A stretch of DNA of 64,000 bases, from positions 1 through 64,000 of the forward strand of contig NZ_FNOI01000007.1 of assembly GCF_900107015.1 (NCBI RefSeq). The letters are read 5' to 3'. This document shows positions 8,461 to 17,016 of the stretch, piece after piece; position 1 is the first letter of the stretch; each line of letters begins with the position of its first letter. The position numbers were made by a program, and so were the translations under genes. The stretch is from Litoreibacter albidus. Lineage in GTDB: Bacteria > Pseudomonadota > Alphaproteobacteria > Rhodobacterales > Rhodobacteraceae. The notes under the pieces are model-generated. The model was not told where the DNA came from. It saw only the letters and a list, made by a program, of their open reading frames with translations, and did no database searches.

Positions 8461-9996
8461 TGTTGAAAAACTATTCCTTGATCGTAGCACCGGCTGCTGA
8501 TTCAATCTGTGTATTGAACGGGGGATTTGCGATGTTGGGACCAAGGCAGGAGGCACAAGCAGCCCTGTTTTATGAGTTTTCACTGGAAGATCACGTTCCC
8601 CAAAACCACTTGTTGCGCTCGATTGATCGGTTCGTTGACCTGAGTAGTATTCGTGCGCATCTTGCCGAGTTTTATAGCCACACTGGTCGCCCATCTGTTG
8701 ATCCTGAGTTAATGATCCGGATGTTACTTGTGGGCTATTGCTCCGGCATCCGGTCCGAACGCCGCTTGTGCGAAGAGGTTCACCTGAACCTGGCCTATCG
8801 CTGGTTCTGCCGCCTCGACCTGAGTGACCGCATCCCGGATCATTCGACCTTTTCCAAAAACCGCCATGGTAGGTTCCGGGAGAGTGACCTTCTGCGCCAC
8901 GTATTTGAGACGACTGTTGCGCGCTGCATGGACGAAGGGCTGGTGGGTGGCCAAGGATTTGCAATCGATGCCAGCTTGATCAGTGCAGATGTCCAAAAAC
9001 AGAACTCCAGCAAACCTGAAGACTGGGCAGCCCGTGTGGCCGGCATCAATGATGCACCGCGCGCGGTGCAGAAATATCTCGACACGCTGGACGACGAAGC
9101 CTTTGGTGCGGCCACCGCGACCAAGCCCAAGTTTACTGCTCATGCTGATCCGGCCAGCCAATGGACTGCAGCGCGTAAAGGCCCTGCATTCTTTGCGTAT
9201 TCCACCAATTATCTGATCGATACAGATCACAGTATCATCGTTGATGTCGACGCCAGCCGCTCGAACAGAACCGCCGAGGTTGGAGCCATGCGCAAGATGA
9301 TTGACCGGACCGAAGAACGCTTTGGCCTGAAGCCAGATTGGATCGCTGCTGATACAGCCTACGGTTCATCTGACAATCTTGTTTGGCTGGCACTCAAGCG
9401 TAAAATACTGCCCTTCATTCCCGTCTTTGATAAGGGTGAGCGCACTGATGGGACATACTCCAGATCAGACTTCGCATGGGACGATGAGAACGACCGCTAT
9501 ATCTGTCCTGGCGGCAAAGAGATGAAGCATACGCGGCGCACCTATTCCGATCCCGCACGGAACGCTCCAGAATGGAAAGCGCGCAAATACCGGGCCCTTA
9601 AATCCGACTGCATCGATTGCCTATTAAAAGCCAAATGCTGCCCCAAAACAGAGATGCGCGCGATCCACCGGGAGAAATACGAGATCGTCCGAGAATTTAC
9701 ACGTCAATGCACTGCATCAGGGTTCAATCAGACCGCTTCGAACCGACGAAAGAAAGTCGAGATGCTCTTCGCCCACCTAAAACGTATCCTTGGCTTGGCC
9801 AGGCTCCGACTTCGCGGGCCAAACGGCGTCCAAGATGAATTTACCCTCGCAGCAACCGCCCAAAACCTCCGGAAACTCGCCAAGCTCAAGCCGATGGGAC
9901 CAGCCGCAGGGTGAAAAGCGGGCTGGTTACGAACAGCCAAATGAAATCAACGTGATCACCAACATCAATGGGTCAAAAACAACGAGTTTTTCAACA
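8461..9996 (+). mobile_element. IS1182-type insertion sequence, apparently intact
   Basis: A 1536-bp element bounded by 12-bp perfect terminal inverted repeats, TGTTGAAAAACT at 8461-8472 and its complement at 9985-9996. It carries one full-length transposase gene. The 4 bases on each side do not match, so no target duplication is visible. Confidence 0.85.
8532..9914 (+). CDS. IS1182-family transposase
   Basis: A 460-residue DDE transposase that appears intact. The DUF772-type N-terminal domain (residues ~10-110) carries HLLRSIDRFVDLS, PELMIRMLLVGYCSGI and IPDHSTFSKNRHGRF. The catalytic core has GFAIDASLISADV (first Asp) and WIAADTAYGSSDN (second Asp). Near the end are a zinc-type Cys cluster (CIDCLLKAKCCP) and the terminal VEMLFAHLKRILGLARLRLRG block with the Glu. 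I chose the ATG at 8532 because MLGPRQEAQAALFYEF is where the family usually starts; the open frame reaches back to 8460, the IS border. Confidence 0.9.
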   Translation: MLGPRQEAQAALFYEFSLEDHVPQNHLLRSIDRFVDLSSIRAHLAEFYSHTGRPSVDPELMIRMLLVGYCSGIRSERRLCEEVHLNLAYRWFCRLDLSDRIPDHSTFSKNRHGRFRESDLLRHVFETTVARCMDEGLVGGQGFAIDASLISADVQKQNSSKPEDWAARVAGINDAPRAVQKYLDTLDDEAFGAATATKPKFTAHADPASQWTAARKGPAFFAYSTNYLIDTDHSIIVDVDASRSNRTAEVGAMRKMIDRTEERFGLKPDWIAADTAYGSSDNLVWLALKRKILPFIPVFDKGERTDGTYSRSDFAWDDENDRYICPGGKEMKHTRRTYSDPARNAPEWKARKYRALKSDCIDCLLKAKCCPKTEMRAIHREKYEIVREFTRQCTASGFNQTASNRRKKVEMLFAHLKRILGLARLRLRGPNGVQDEFTLAATAQNLRKLAKLKPMGPAAG

Positions 9997-10056
9997 GAAT
10001 TAGCCCAGGGTGACCGATGCTCGAGTGGCGGATTGTCTGCGTTCAGTCCCGAAAGC

Positions 10057-12102
10057 CTAAATATCTTTTACCAGCCGCAGCGCGTCATAAATTGCGGCGT
10101 GCGTATTGCGGGCTGACACGGCGTCGCCGATCCGGAAGAGTTGGAACGTCCCGTCCTTGTTGCGCTGGATGGTCTGCGGCGCGCCCTCAATCAACGCATC
10201 ATGATCCACAGCCCCCCCGTTCGAGCTGAGCGGTTTAAGATCGAAATACAACGCGTCCAAAGGCAAAGTGCCGTAATTGATGACGATCTGATCGTAGTCT
10301 TGTTCTTTCACGTGATCGCTGTAATCGGTGCCGACCGTTGCCGTCAGTTTGTTACCGCTGCGGGCCACGTCGAACAATCGGCGCGTCACGGTGAAGGTCA
10401 CGTCATTGTCCTGCAACGCGCGCATATACGGCACCAAATTCATCGCCATCACTCCCGGCGCAAAGGTGCGATCGGGGGTCATCACCTCGACGGTTGATCC
10501 CGCGGCGGCTGCGATATCCGCCGCTTGCAGGCCCGCATGATCGCCTGCTTCGTCATAGATTAGTATGTTTTGTGCGGGCTTCACATCCCCAGCGATGATA
10601 TCCCATGAGGTCACGACATGCGCCGCGTCCTTACCGCTCTCATACAATTCGGTGTTGGGCATGCCGCCCGTAGCGATGATGACGACATCGGGGTTCAGGG
10701 CGGTGACATCATCTACCTCGGCCCAGGTGTTGAAATGGAACACCACGTCGCGGGCCGCGCATTGCGCCATCCGCCAGTCGATGATCGAGACCATCTCACG
10801 GCGGCGCGGGCTTTGAGCGGTCAGTCGTACCTGACCGCCAGGGTCGGGTTGCGCCTCGAAAACCACAACCTCGTGCCCGCGTTCAGCCGCCACACGGGCC
10901 GCTTCAAGCCCAGCAGGCCCCGCGCCGACGACGACGGCTTTTCGTTTTACGTCAGCAGCCTGGATCGTATGCGGCATGGTCAATTCACGCCCTGTCGCCG
11001 CGTTATGGATGCACAAGGCGTCACCGGCCTCATAGATGCGATCAAGGCAATAGGTGGCGCCAACGCAGGGGCGAATGTCGTCCTCGCGCCCTTCCACGAT
11101 CTTTTTTACCACTTGGGGGTCGGCCATATGCGCACGGGTCATGCCGACCATATCCAGCAATCCTGTCTCGACTGCGTGGCGTGCCGTTGCGACGTCGGGG
11201 ATCTTGGCGGCATGGAAGGTGGGCATGCCCGTCAGCTTCTTGACTTGCCCAGCAAAGTCTAGGTGCGGCGCGTTTTTCATGCCCTGGATCGGGATCAGAT
11301 CAGTCATGGCGGGATCAGTGTGGATGCGGCCGCGCACAACGTTCAGAAAATCCAGTTGGCCGGTGTCTGCCAGCGTCTTGGAGATCTTGAGCCCGTCTTC
11401 TTTCGTGATGCCGCCTTTCTGCGCCTCATCCGCCGTGTAGCGGAACCCAACGATGAAATCGTCCCCAACCCGTTTGCGGATCGCGCCCAGAACATCCAGC
11501 GGAAACCGCATCCGGTTTTCCAACGTGTCCGCCCCGTATGGCCCGACAAGATCATTGGTCAGCGGCGACCAGAACTGATCCAAGAGGTGGCCGTAGACCT
11601 GCAATTCAATGCCATCCATGCCACCTACCTGCATCCGCTCGGCAGCGTCAGCAAAATCACTAATTATGCGTTCAATGTCCCAGTCCTCAATCAGCTTGGG
11701 AAAAGCCCGGTGCGCAGGTTCTCGGTGCTTGGAGGATGACACCGAAGGCAGCCAATTGCCTTTGTTCCAAGTCGTACGCCGACCCAGATGCGTTAGCTGG
11801 ATCATCACGGCGCAGCCATGTTCATGGCAGCCGTCGGTGAGGTTCTGAATCCACGGCACCACCTCGTCTTTGTAGGCGAGGATGTTGTTGAACACTGGTG
11901 GGCTGTCCTTTGACACCGCCGCCGATCCCGCCGTCATAGTCAACGCAACGCCCGCCTTTGCGCGTTCTTCATGATAGGCCCGATAGCGGTCCTTGGGCAT
12001 GCCGTCTTCGGGGTAGGCGGGTTCATGGCTGGTTGTCATGATCCGATTTTTCAACGTCAAATGTTTCAGTTTATAGGGCTGAAGCAATGGGTCTTTGGTC
12101 AT
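10057..12102 (-). CDS. Old-yellow-type demethylase: DgcA / N-methylproline (stachydrine) demethylase-like flavoenzyme
   Basis: A 681-residue enzyme of the trimethylamine-dehydrogenase type. Residues ~5-340 form an FMN-binding TIM barrel, followed by an iron-sulfur loop (~346-364) and a Rossmann NAD(P)/FAD-like domain starting at VVGAGPAGLE (~391). Relatives oxidatively remove N-methyl groups from compounds such as dimethylglycine or N-methylproline in betaine breakdown. The loop reads C-VGATY-C...C (C346, C352, C364); the position of the second Cys of the TMADH CxxCxxC motif is Ala349. The ATG follows a textbook AAGGAG six bases upstream. A TetR gene diverges from it. The precise substrate is not deducible. 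Confidence 0.75.
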   Translation of the reverse strand: MTKDPLLQPYKLKHLTLKNRIMTTSHEPAYPEDGMPKDRYRAYHEERAKAGVALTMTAGSAAVSKDSPPVFNNILAYKDEVVPWIQNLTDGCHEHGCAVMIQLTHLGRRTTWNKGNWLPSVSSSKHREPAHRAFPKLIEDWDIERIISDFADAAERMQVGGMDGIELQVYGHLLDQFWSPLTNDLVGPYGADTLENRMRFPLDVLGAIRKRVGDDFIVGFRYTADEAQKGGITKEDGLKISKTLADTGQLDFLNVVRGRIHTDPAMTDLIPIQGMKNAPHLDFAGQVKKLTGMPTFHAAKIPDVATARHAVETGLLDMVGMTRAHMADPQVVKKIVEGREDDIRPCVGATYCLDRIYEAGDALCIHNAATGRELTMPHTIQAADVKRKAVVVGAGPAGLEAARVAAERGHEVVVFEAQPDPGGQVRLTAQSPRRREMVSIIDWRMAQCAARDVVFHFNTWAEVDDVTALNPDVVIIATGGMPNTELYESGKDAAHVVTSWDIIAGDVKPAQNILIYDEAGDHAGLQAADIAAAAGSTVEVMTPDRTFAPGVMAMNLVPYMRALQDNDVTFTVTRRLFDVARSGNKLTATVGTDYSDHVKEQDYDQIVINYGTLPLDALYFDLKPLSSNGGAVDHDALIEGAPQTIQRNKDGTFQLFRIGDAVSARNTHAAIYDALRLVKDI

Positions 12103-12145
12103 TGAAAGCTCCTTTTTTCGAGGCGTCAGAGGATAAACGCCCCAC

Positions 12146-12161
12146 TTGACATAGGTGTCGA
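12146..12161. promoter_or_regulatory. Imperfect dyad, candidate TetR operator 1
   Basis: TTGACA-TAGG-TGTCGA: one mismatch from the perfect dyad that lies 34 bases to the right, in the 111-base gap between the flavoenzyme and TetR genes. TTGACA also resembles a -35 box. Confidence 0.5.
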
Positions 12162-12179
12162 GTTAATTTTGCGCGGCAA

Positions 12180-12195
12180 TTGACACACCTGTCAA
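12180..12195. promoter_or_regulatory. Perfect dyad, candidate TetR operator 2
   Basis: TTGACA-CACC-TGTCAA, a perfect 6+6 inverted repeat 18 bases before the TetR start codon. With the similar site at 12146 it suggests autoregulation and control of the divergent flavoenzyme gene. Confidence 0.55.
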
Positions 12196-12213
12196 GAAAT
12201 CTATTCTCGCGGC

Positions 12214-12825
12214 ATGTCACAACCTCACGCTCGTCAACGCGGCTCAAAAAACCTTTGGATCAATGCCGCATACGAGATGCTGGTGTCCGATGGCATTGAT
12301 GCGGTCAAAATCATGGCCTTAGCCAAAAAACTGAACCTCTCCCGTACCGGATTTTATTGGTTCTTCACGGACCTAAAAGAACTACACGCCGCGATGATAG
12401 AAAGATGGGAAAACAAGAATACCGGCACCCTTGTTGAACGTTGCAACAGGCCTGCGTCGAATATCAGCGAAGGGTTATTCAACCTTATGGATTGCTGGCT
12501 TGACCCGTCCCTGTTCGATGCGGGCCTAGACCTAGCAATCCGCAACTGGGCTCGTGTGGACGATGATCTTCAACGCCTCGTCAACGAGGCCGACAGTCTT
12601 CGCATCAAGGCCATTGCAGACCTGTTTGAGCGTCACGGCTTTCCATCTGATCAAGCTCATGTGCGCAGTCTGACAGTCATATATACCCAGATCGGATATA
12701 TCTCGTTGGGGGTCGAAGAGGCGCGACGAGGCAGGCTCGCGAGGGTGCAGCACTACGTTGAGATTTTCTCCGGCACCGTTCCATCGACAACGGACGTCGA
12801 AGGGTTTCTGGCGCGGCATATATAG
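12214..12825 (+). CDS. TetR/AcrR-family transcriptional regulator
   Basis: 203 residues. The N-terminal HTH is at ~15-62 (WINAAYEMLVSDGIDAVKIMALAKKLNLSRTGFYWFFTDLKEL), followed by an all-helical ligand-binding domain. It is divergent from the demethylase-like flavoenzyme, and two matching dyads lie between them. The expected role is substrate-responsive repression of that gene and of itself; the ligand is probably an N-methylated compound. Family assignment is secure; target and ligand are inferred. Confidence 0.85.
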   Translation: MSQPHARQRGSKNLWINAAYEMLVSDGIDAVKIMALAKKLNLSRTGFYWFFTDLKELHAAMIERWENKNTGTLVERCNRPASNISEGLFNLMDCWLDPSLFDAGLDLAIRNWARVDDDLQRLVNEADSLRIKAIADLFERHGFPSDQAHVRSLTVIYTQIGYISLGVEEARRGRLARVQHYVEIFSGTVPSTTDVEGFLARHI

Positions 12826-13134
12826 GCGCCAATGCCGTGTGTAACCGCGGTCACCGACAAAATCCTGTCCTTGCCCAGTTATCTCTTTGGCACAGGGTGC
12901 GCTTTGCGGCCATTGGTGCATTTGCTGAGAGTTGAAAGCTGCGTCCCGAAAACTGTGAATTCGTCAAGCACCAGATTTTGTGGTTGCAACGAAAGCCCGC
13001 AATGACGGGCTGCAGGGCGGAGAATGGCAGAAATGAGCCCAAATACCAGATGCCGCACATTGTATGGATGACCAGAAAACGCGCAAACTGGTCATTCACG
13101 GCAGCATGTTCTGTATGACATACGCCTTATAACC
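12826..13134. other. Gene-free gap with two hairpins
   Basis: No gene seen. It contains two inverted repeats: AGCCCG/CGGGCT at 12994-13011 and ATGACCAG/CTGGTCAT at 13068-13095. These could serve as terminators for the convergent TetR and membrane-protein genes. Confidence 0.4.
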
Positions 13135-13470
13135 TTATTGTGGAACTCTGCTTCCGAGGTTCCACAGTTTTATCAGATATAGTATTATCACTGGGACAAA
13201 GGGCAGGCTGACCTCTAGCGGTACGTTCTCCATCACGGCATAGCCAAAAACGTATAGTAAGCAGACCAGAAAAGCATAGGACGGGTAAGGCCATCGTCTT
13301 CCCCATCTGCGCGTGATCAATTCACTTAAGAATATCCACAAAATACCCCATACACCGAAGAAAAAGAAATACAAAATAGTGAAGGACATGACCGCGAGCG
13401 GCTCGGCACCACCATCCAAAAGAATGCAGGAAACTGCAAACCACGCGAGACAAGAAAAAACTAAATACAT
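13135..13470 (-). CDS. Small hypothetical membrane protein
   Basis: 111 residues with about four hydrophobic segments (CLAWFAVSCILLDGG, VMSFTILYFFFFGVWGILWIF, YAFLVCLLYVFGYAVM, LPFVPVIILYLIKLW) and short charged loops (ITRRWGRRW). No family is recognised. The ribosome site is weak, and the gene stands alone between non-coding gaps. The strongly membrane-like composition argues that it is real. Confidence 0.5.
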   Translation of the reverse strand: MYLVFSCLAWFAVSCILLDGGAEPLAVMSFTILYFFFFGVWGILWIFLSELITRRWGRRWPYPSYAFLVCLLYVFGYAVMENVPLEVSLPFVPVIILYLIKLWNLGSRVPQ

Positions 13471-13833
13471 GAACTCACAGGCACCTTTTGGGCAGGAAAC
13501 TAAAGTGCCGTTTCAATAGTTGTCAATATTACAGGAGGCCGACTTCTATGAATAGCCGACGGCTAGTGTTTTCATCGAACAGAACAAACATTTGGCTGTA
13601 CACGGCGAGCGGGCAGGAGAACGGCTGGGCGGATTTGGTCGACCGCATTGCAAAGGTAAAGCGGACTTAGAGGCCAAAGCAGCAAAAGCCCGCTCCGTCC
13701 CGCGCTGCGGCCGTACGCTCAGTCCAAAATGCTGAAGGATGTAAGAACGGCTGCTTTCAGGAAGGTCGCTTGTCAGACTTCGCTTCGAAGAAATGTCTGC
13801 AATGGGCCGAAGGCTGAAGTCGTCGGGTATATA
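13471..13833. repeat. Non-coding gap with dispersed-repeat-like sequence
   Basis: Gene-free. The part at ~13680-13810 (CCGCTCCGTCCCGCGCTGCGG, ATGCTGAAGGATG, GGGCCGAAGGCTG) has the look of the diverged non-coding repeat seen elsewhere in the window, such as around 35.95 kb. Confidence 0.3.
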
Positions 13834-13858
13834 GGTCCTGCAGTGTTTCTGCAGGACC
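13834..13858 (-). terminator. Hairpin after the aldo-keto reductase gene
   Basis: A perfect 10-bp stem GGTCCTGCAG / CTGCAGGACC with a 5-base loop, 9 bases past the stop of the leftward aldo-keto reductase gene. On that strand it is followed by an A/T-rich TATATACC rather than a T-run. Confidence 0.6.
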
Positions 13859-13867
13859 AGTGAATGA

Positions 13868-14692
13868 TCAATCCCAAGCTGGGGCAAGTGTATCTGGGCT
13901 TACCAACCGACCCTCGGGTACGCCAAGCGCATCAATTCGGGCGATCTCCTCTGCGCTCAGCTTGATTTCCGCTGCACGGAGATTGTCGGCTAGTCGGTTC
14001 TTGTTACCGGTCCGGGGCAACGCGATGCTCAGTGGGCGCGTCAGAATCCAGGCCAGGGCAATCTGGGTCGGACTCGCGTCATGCGCGAAGGCAATCTCGC
14101 GCAGTGTGGGGTTCTTCATGACATTGCCTTGTGCCAGCGGCGAATAAGCTTCAACTGGTATGCCCTTGCTGGCGAGGTGAGCGATCATCCGTGTTTGGTC
14201 AATCAGCGGATGCAGTTCGATCTGGTTGGCGGCCAGTGGCGTGTTCAACGCAACCCGTGCTTGGTTGACCATATCCATGGTGAAATTCGACACGCCTCCA
14301 TGACGGACTTTGCCCGCTGAAATCAGATCATTTAGCGCGCCAATGGTGTCGGCAATCGGTACGTCTCTCGACGGCCAATGAAGGAGCAACAGGTCTACAT
14401 AATCCGTCCCCAGTCGTTTCAAAGACGTATCGGCGGCAGCGATGAAGGCTTCTGGCGAGAAGTGCTCGGGCAGGATCTTGGTGGTAAGGAACACATCATC
14501 GCGTCCGACATCGGCGTGGCGCAAACCTTCGCCAACTTGCTCTTCGTTTTCATAAGCCTGCGCCGTATCAATATGGCGGAACCCTTCGGAAAGGGCCGCG
14601 GCCACCATGTCGGCCACGGTATCTTTCTCAAGTTGAAATGTGCCGAAACCCATGGACGGAATCTGGGCAGGACCTATCAGGGTGATACTCAT
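13868..14692 (-). CDS. Aldo-keto reductase (DkgB-like)
   Basis: 274 residues. An NADPH-dependent carbonyl reductase with the AKR tetrad D42, Y47, K72 and H105 (in LLLLHWPS). The signatures GFRHIDTAQAYENEEQVGEGL and the C-terminal IALPRTGNKNRLADNL cofactor loop are present. It resembles the short DkgB/2,5-diketogluconate reductase branch. Its ATG overlaps the stop of the upstream luciferase-type gene (ATGA), so the two are translationally coupled. The substrate is not predictable. Confidence 0.85.
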   Translation of the reverse strand: MSITLIGPAQIPSMGFGTFQLEKDTVADMVAAALSEGFRHIDTAQAYENEEQVGEGLRHADVGRDDVFLTTKILPEHFSPEAFIAAADTSLKRLGTDYVDLLLLHWPSRDVPIADTIGALNDLISAGKVRHGGVSNFTMDMVNQARVALNTPLAANQIELHPLIDQTRMIAHLASKGIPVEAYSPLAQGNVMKNPTLREIAFAHDASPTQIALAWILTRPLSIALPRTGNKNRLADNLRAAEIKLSAEEIARIDALGVPEGRLVSPDTLAPAWD

Positions 14693-15660
14693 TGTGCTGT
14701 CTCCATTGTGTTTTCTTGTGTAAACTCAGGCATGACGTGCTCGGCCAACTCGGCCAGAACGTCCTCTATTTCGCGTTGTGATTGGCGCAGGTTAAAGGCG
14801 ATGTGGGCGACCCCTGCAGCGTGCAGCGATTGAACATGTGAAATGAGCGCATTGCGACCGATACGGCCCCCGAACTGGATTGGCCGGAAGCGCGCATCGG
14901 GATCAGGGTCAAGGTCCAAGTGCATGGCGGTCAAGACCGGCGCGGAGGGAAGGCCAGCATCGGTGCGCGCCTGACGCCACATTGAGAGGCGGCGCTCGGC
15001 CTGATCAGGAGGTCCGGGATAGGTGAACCAGCCGTCCAATGTGCGGGCGATCCATTGCAGGCTTTGCTGGCCCATTCCGGCCATCACCATCGGGATACCT
15101 TCGGGCACATAGGGGCGCACGGTGACGGGACCTTGTGGTCCTTGCAGCGCATCCCCTGACCAGAGGTTGCGCATCTGGTCGACGCGACCGCGCAGGGTGG
15201 CTCCGCGAGCTTCATAGTCCAGCCCCATTAGCGGGTATTCCACCGGACGATCCCCCGACGCGATGCCAAAGATAAATCGCCCGCCCGATAGATGGTGCAG
15301 GCTGGCCGACATCTTGGCCAGCAAGTTCGGATCCCGCAGTGGCAAGACGATACCCGCAGTGCCAAGCGCTATGCGCCGCGTGCGGCCGGCAAGAAAGCCG
15401 AGATAGGGAAACGGGTCGAAGACCTGCCCTGCATCCCCGAAGCTTGGATCGTGGACTGGCACGTCCCGCAGCCAGACCGCATCGAAGCCAAGGCTCTCGG
15501 CCAGTTCCACGCCTTTGGCGGGGTTTGAGATGTCCGGCACACCAAAGGGGCGACCCTCGATACGGGCACGGCGTTGGCCGGCTTCAGACCAGTCGCGGTC
15601 CAGTGGCAATTCAATGCCAAAAGTCATGCGGTCTTTGTAAATCAGATTTAGGGCAGACAT
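14689..15660 (-). CDS. LLM-class (luciferase-like) flavin-dependent oxidoreductase
   Basis: 323 residues of the bacterial-luciferase TIM-barrel superfamily, which uses F420 or reduced FMN. Visible blocks are LGFDAVWLRDVPVHDP, RIALGTAGIVLPLRDPNLLAKMSASLHHLSGGRFIFGIASGD and MAGMGQQSLQWIARTLDGW. I chose the ATG at 15660, with GGAGG 8 bases upstream; a longer frame to 15717 would run through the terminator hairpin of the neighbouring gene. It is coupled to the downstream aldo-keto reductase by ATGA, suggesting sequential redox steps or detoxification. Confidence 0.85.
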   Translation of the reverse strand: MSALNLIYKDRMTFGIELPLDRDWSEAGQRRARIEGRPFGVPDISNPAKGVELAESLGFDAVWLRDVPVHDPSFGDAGQVFDPFPYLGFLAGRTRRIALGTAGIVLPLRDPNLLAKMSASLHHLSGGRFIFGIASGDRPVEYPLMGLDYEARGATLRGRVDQMRNLWSGDALQGPQGPVTVRPYVPEGIPMVMAGMGQQSLQWIARTLDGWFTYPGPPDQAERRLSMWRQARTDAGLPSAPVLTAMHLDLDPDPDARFRPIQFGGRIGRNALISHVQSLHAAGVAHIAFNLRQSQREIEDVLAELAEHVMPEFTQENTMETAQ

Positions 15661-15682
15661 GATACGAACCTCCAGTTCAATG

Positions 15683-15719
15683 ATTTGCCCCGCCGCACCA
15701 AAGATACGGCGGGGCAAAT
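15683..15719 (-). terminator. 13-bp stem terminator between MFS and LLM genes
   Basis: ATTTGCCCCGCCG pairs perfectly with CGGCGGGGCAAAT around an 11-base loop, 4 bases after the stop of the leftward MFS gene. It separates that gene from the LLM/aldo-keto pair on the same strand. Confidence 0.75.
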
Positions 15720-15723
15720 GAGG

Positions 15724-16905
15724 TTATTCAGCAGCAACAGCTTGGGGTGCTGTTGCGTTCAAGCGACCAGACAGGCGCACCAGAACGATCCCGATAACCA
15801 CCACACCAGCGGCGATGTAGGGGGCCGCGGCAAGGCCGATGCCTTCCACCACAAGTCCACCAGCCCATGCGCCGCCGGCAATGCCGAGGTTGAACGCACC
15901 GATGTTTAGGCCGGACGCCACATCCACCGCACCGGGCGAGACTTCGCGTGCGATTTGCACGACGTAAGACTGCAGCGGCGGCACGTTGGCGAAGGCAAAG
16001 CCACCCCAGAAGGCCGCAACCGCGATCGCTGCAATCGGGCTGGTGAGGAGCGCGCCGAGTGCGACCAGAGATATGGCAAGGCCAGCAAAGATCACGGTCA
16101 GGGACGGCACTGCACCGATACGGTCGGCCAGTTTACCGCCTGCAATGTTTCCCACCGCGACAGATGCACCGTAGAGCAGCAGCACAAGGCTGACCGCGCC
16201 TGCAGACAGACCCGTGACTTCGTTCAGCATCGGCGCGAGGAAGGTGAAGGCGATGAAATTGCCGCCATAGCCGACAGCCGTGATCAGATAAACCAGCAAA
16301 AGTCGTGGCGAGGTCAGCACCTGTAGTTGGGCTTTGATCCCCGCTGATGCGGTCTTGGTCAGATTGGCGGGCACCAAGATGGCGGAAGCGATGAAACCGA
16401 TCACGCCAAGCGCGACAACGCCAAGAAAAGTTGACTGCCAGCCGAAGTTTTGGCCGATAAACGTCCCCAAGGGAACACCCGTCACAAGCGCGACGGTCAA
16501 ACCAAGGAACACCAGCGCAATGGCCGAGCTTTCCTTTTCAGGTTCCACAAGATCGGTCGCGATAGTCGAAGCGATTGCAAAGAACACACCGTGGGCGAGA
16601 CCGGTGATAAAGCGCGCAGCCACAAGGCTGCCATAATCCGGCGCAAAGGCGGCATAAGCATTGCCGAGGGTGAACAGTGCCAGCAAGAGCAGCAACAGCG
16701 TCTTACGAGGCACGCGGTCGGCCATGGCGGTCAGCACTGGCGCGCCGATGGTCACGCCAAGGGCGTAAAGGCTGACCAACAGGCCAGCAGAAGGAATGGA
16801 AACGCCAAGATCGGCGGCAATGGTGGGAAGCAAGCCGACGATAACGAACTCGGTCGTTCCGACGGCAAAAGCGCTGATGGTCAGCGCCCAAAGGGCAAGT
16901 GGCAT
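15724..16905 (-). CDS. MFS transporter, DHA1 drug/arabinose-efflux type
   Basis: 393 residues with 12 predicted membrane segments. The DHA1 features are the motif A-like GAPVLTAMADRVPRKTLLLLL after helix 2, and the N-terminal ALTISAFAVGTTEFVIVGLLPTIAADLGVSIPSAG typical of AraJ/YdhP-like exporters. I chose the start at 16905 because GGAG lies 8 bases upstream; upstream codons are not membrane-like. A LysR gene diverges from it and probably controls it. The exported compound is unknown. Confidence 0.85.
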   Translation of the reverse strand: MPLALWALTISAFAVGTTEFVIVGLLPTIAADLGVSIPSAGLLVSLYALGVTIGAPVLTAMADRVPRKTLLLLLLALFTLGNAYAAFAPDYGSLVAARFITGLAHGVFFAIASTIATDLVEPEKESSAIALVFLGLTVALVTGVPLGTFIGQNFGWQSTFLGVVALGVIGFIASAILVPANLTKTASAGIKAQLQVLTSPRLLLVYLITAVGYGGNFIAFTFLAPMLNEVTGLSAGAVSLVLLLYGASVAVGNIAGGKLADRIGAVPSLTVIFAGLAISLVALGALLTSPIAAIAVAAFWGGFAFANVPPLQSYVVQIAREVSPGAVDVASGLNIGAFNLGIAGGAWAGGLVVEGIGLAAAPYIAAGVVVIGIVLVRLSGRLNATAPQAVAAE

Positions 16906-17016
16906 CGGTTTTCTCCAATAAATTTGATGTCGACGCCGTATATGCCTGTCGTTATCTATTGCGAGAACAGACAAGTTTGGAATGGATCATTGCAGAAACT
17001 GCACGAATTGCTACGC

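Noticed and set aside
16450..17016. Long 5' extension of the LysR frame
   Set aside because: It overlaps the MFS gene on the other strand and precedes the normal LysR start; treated as antisense reading.
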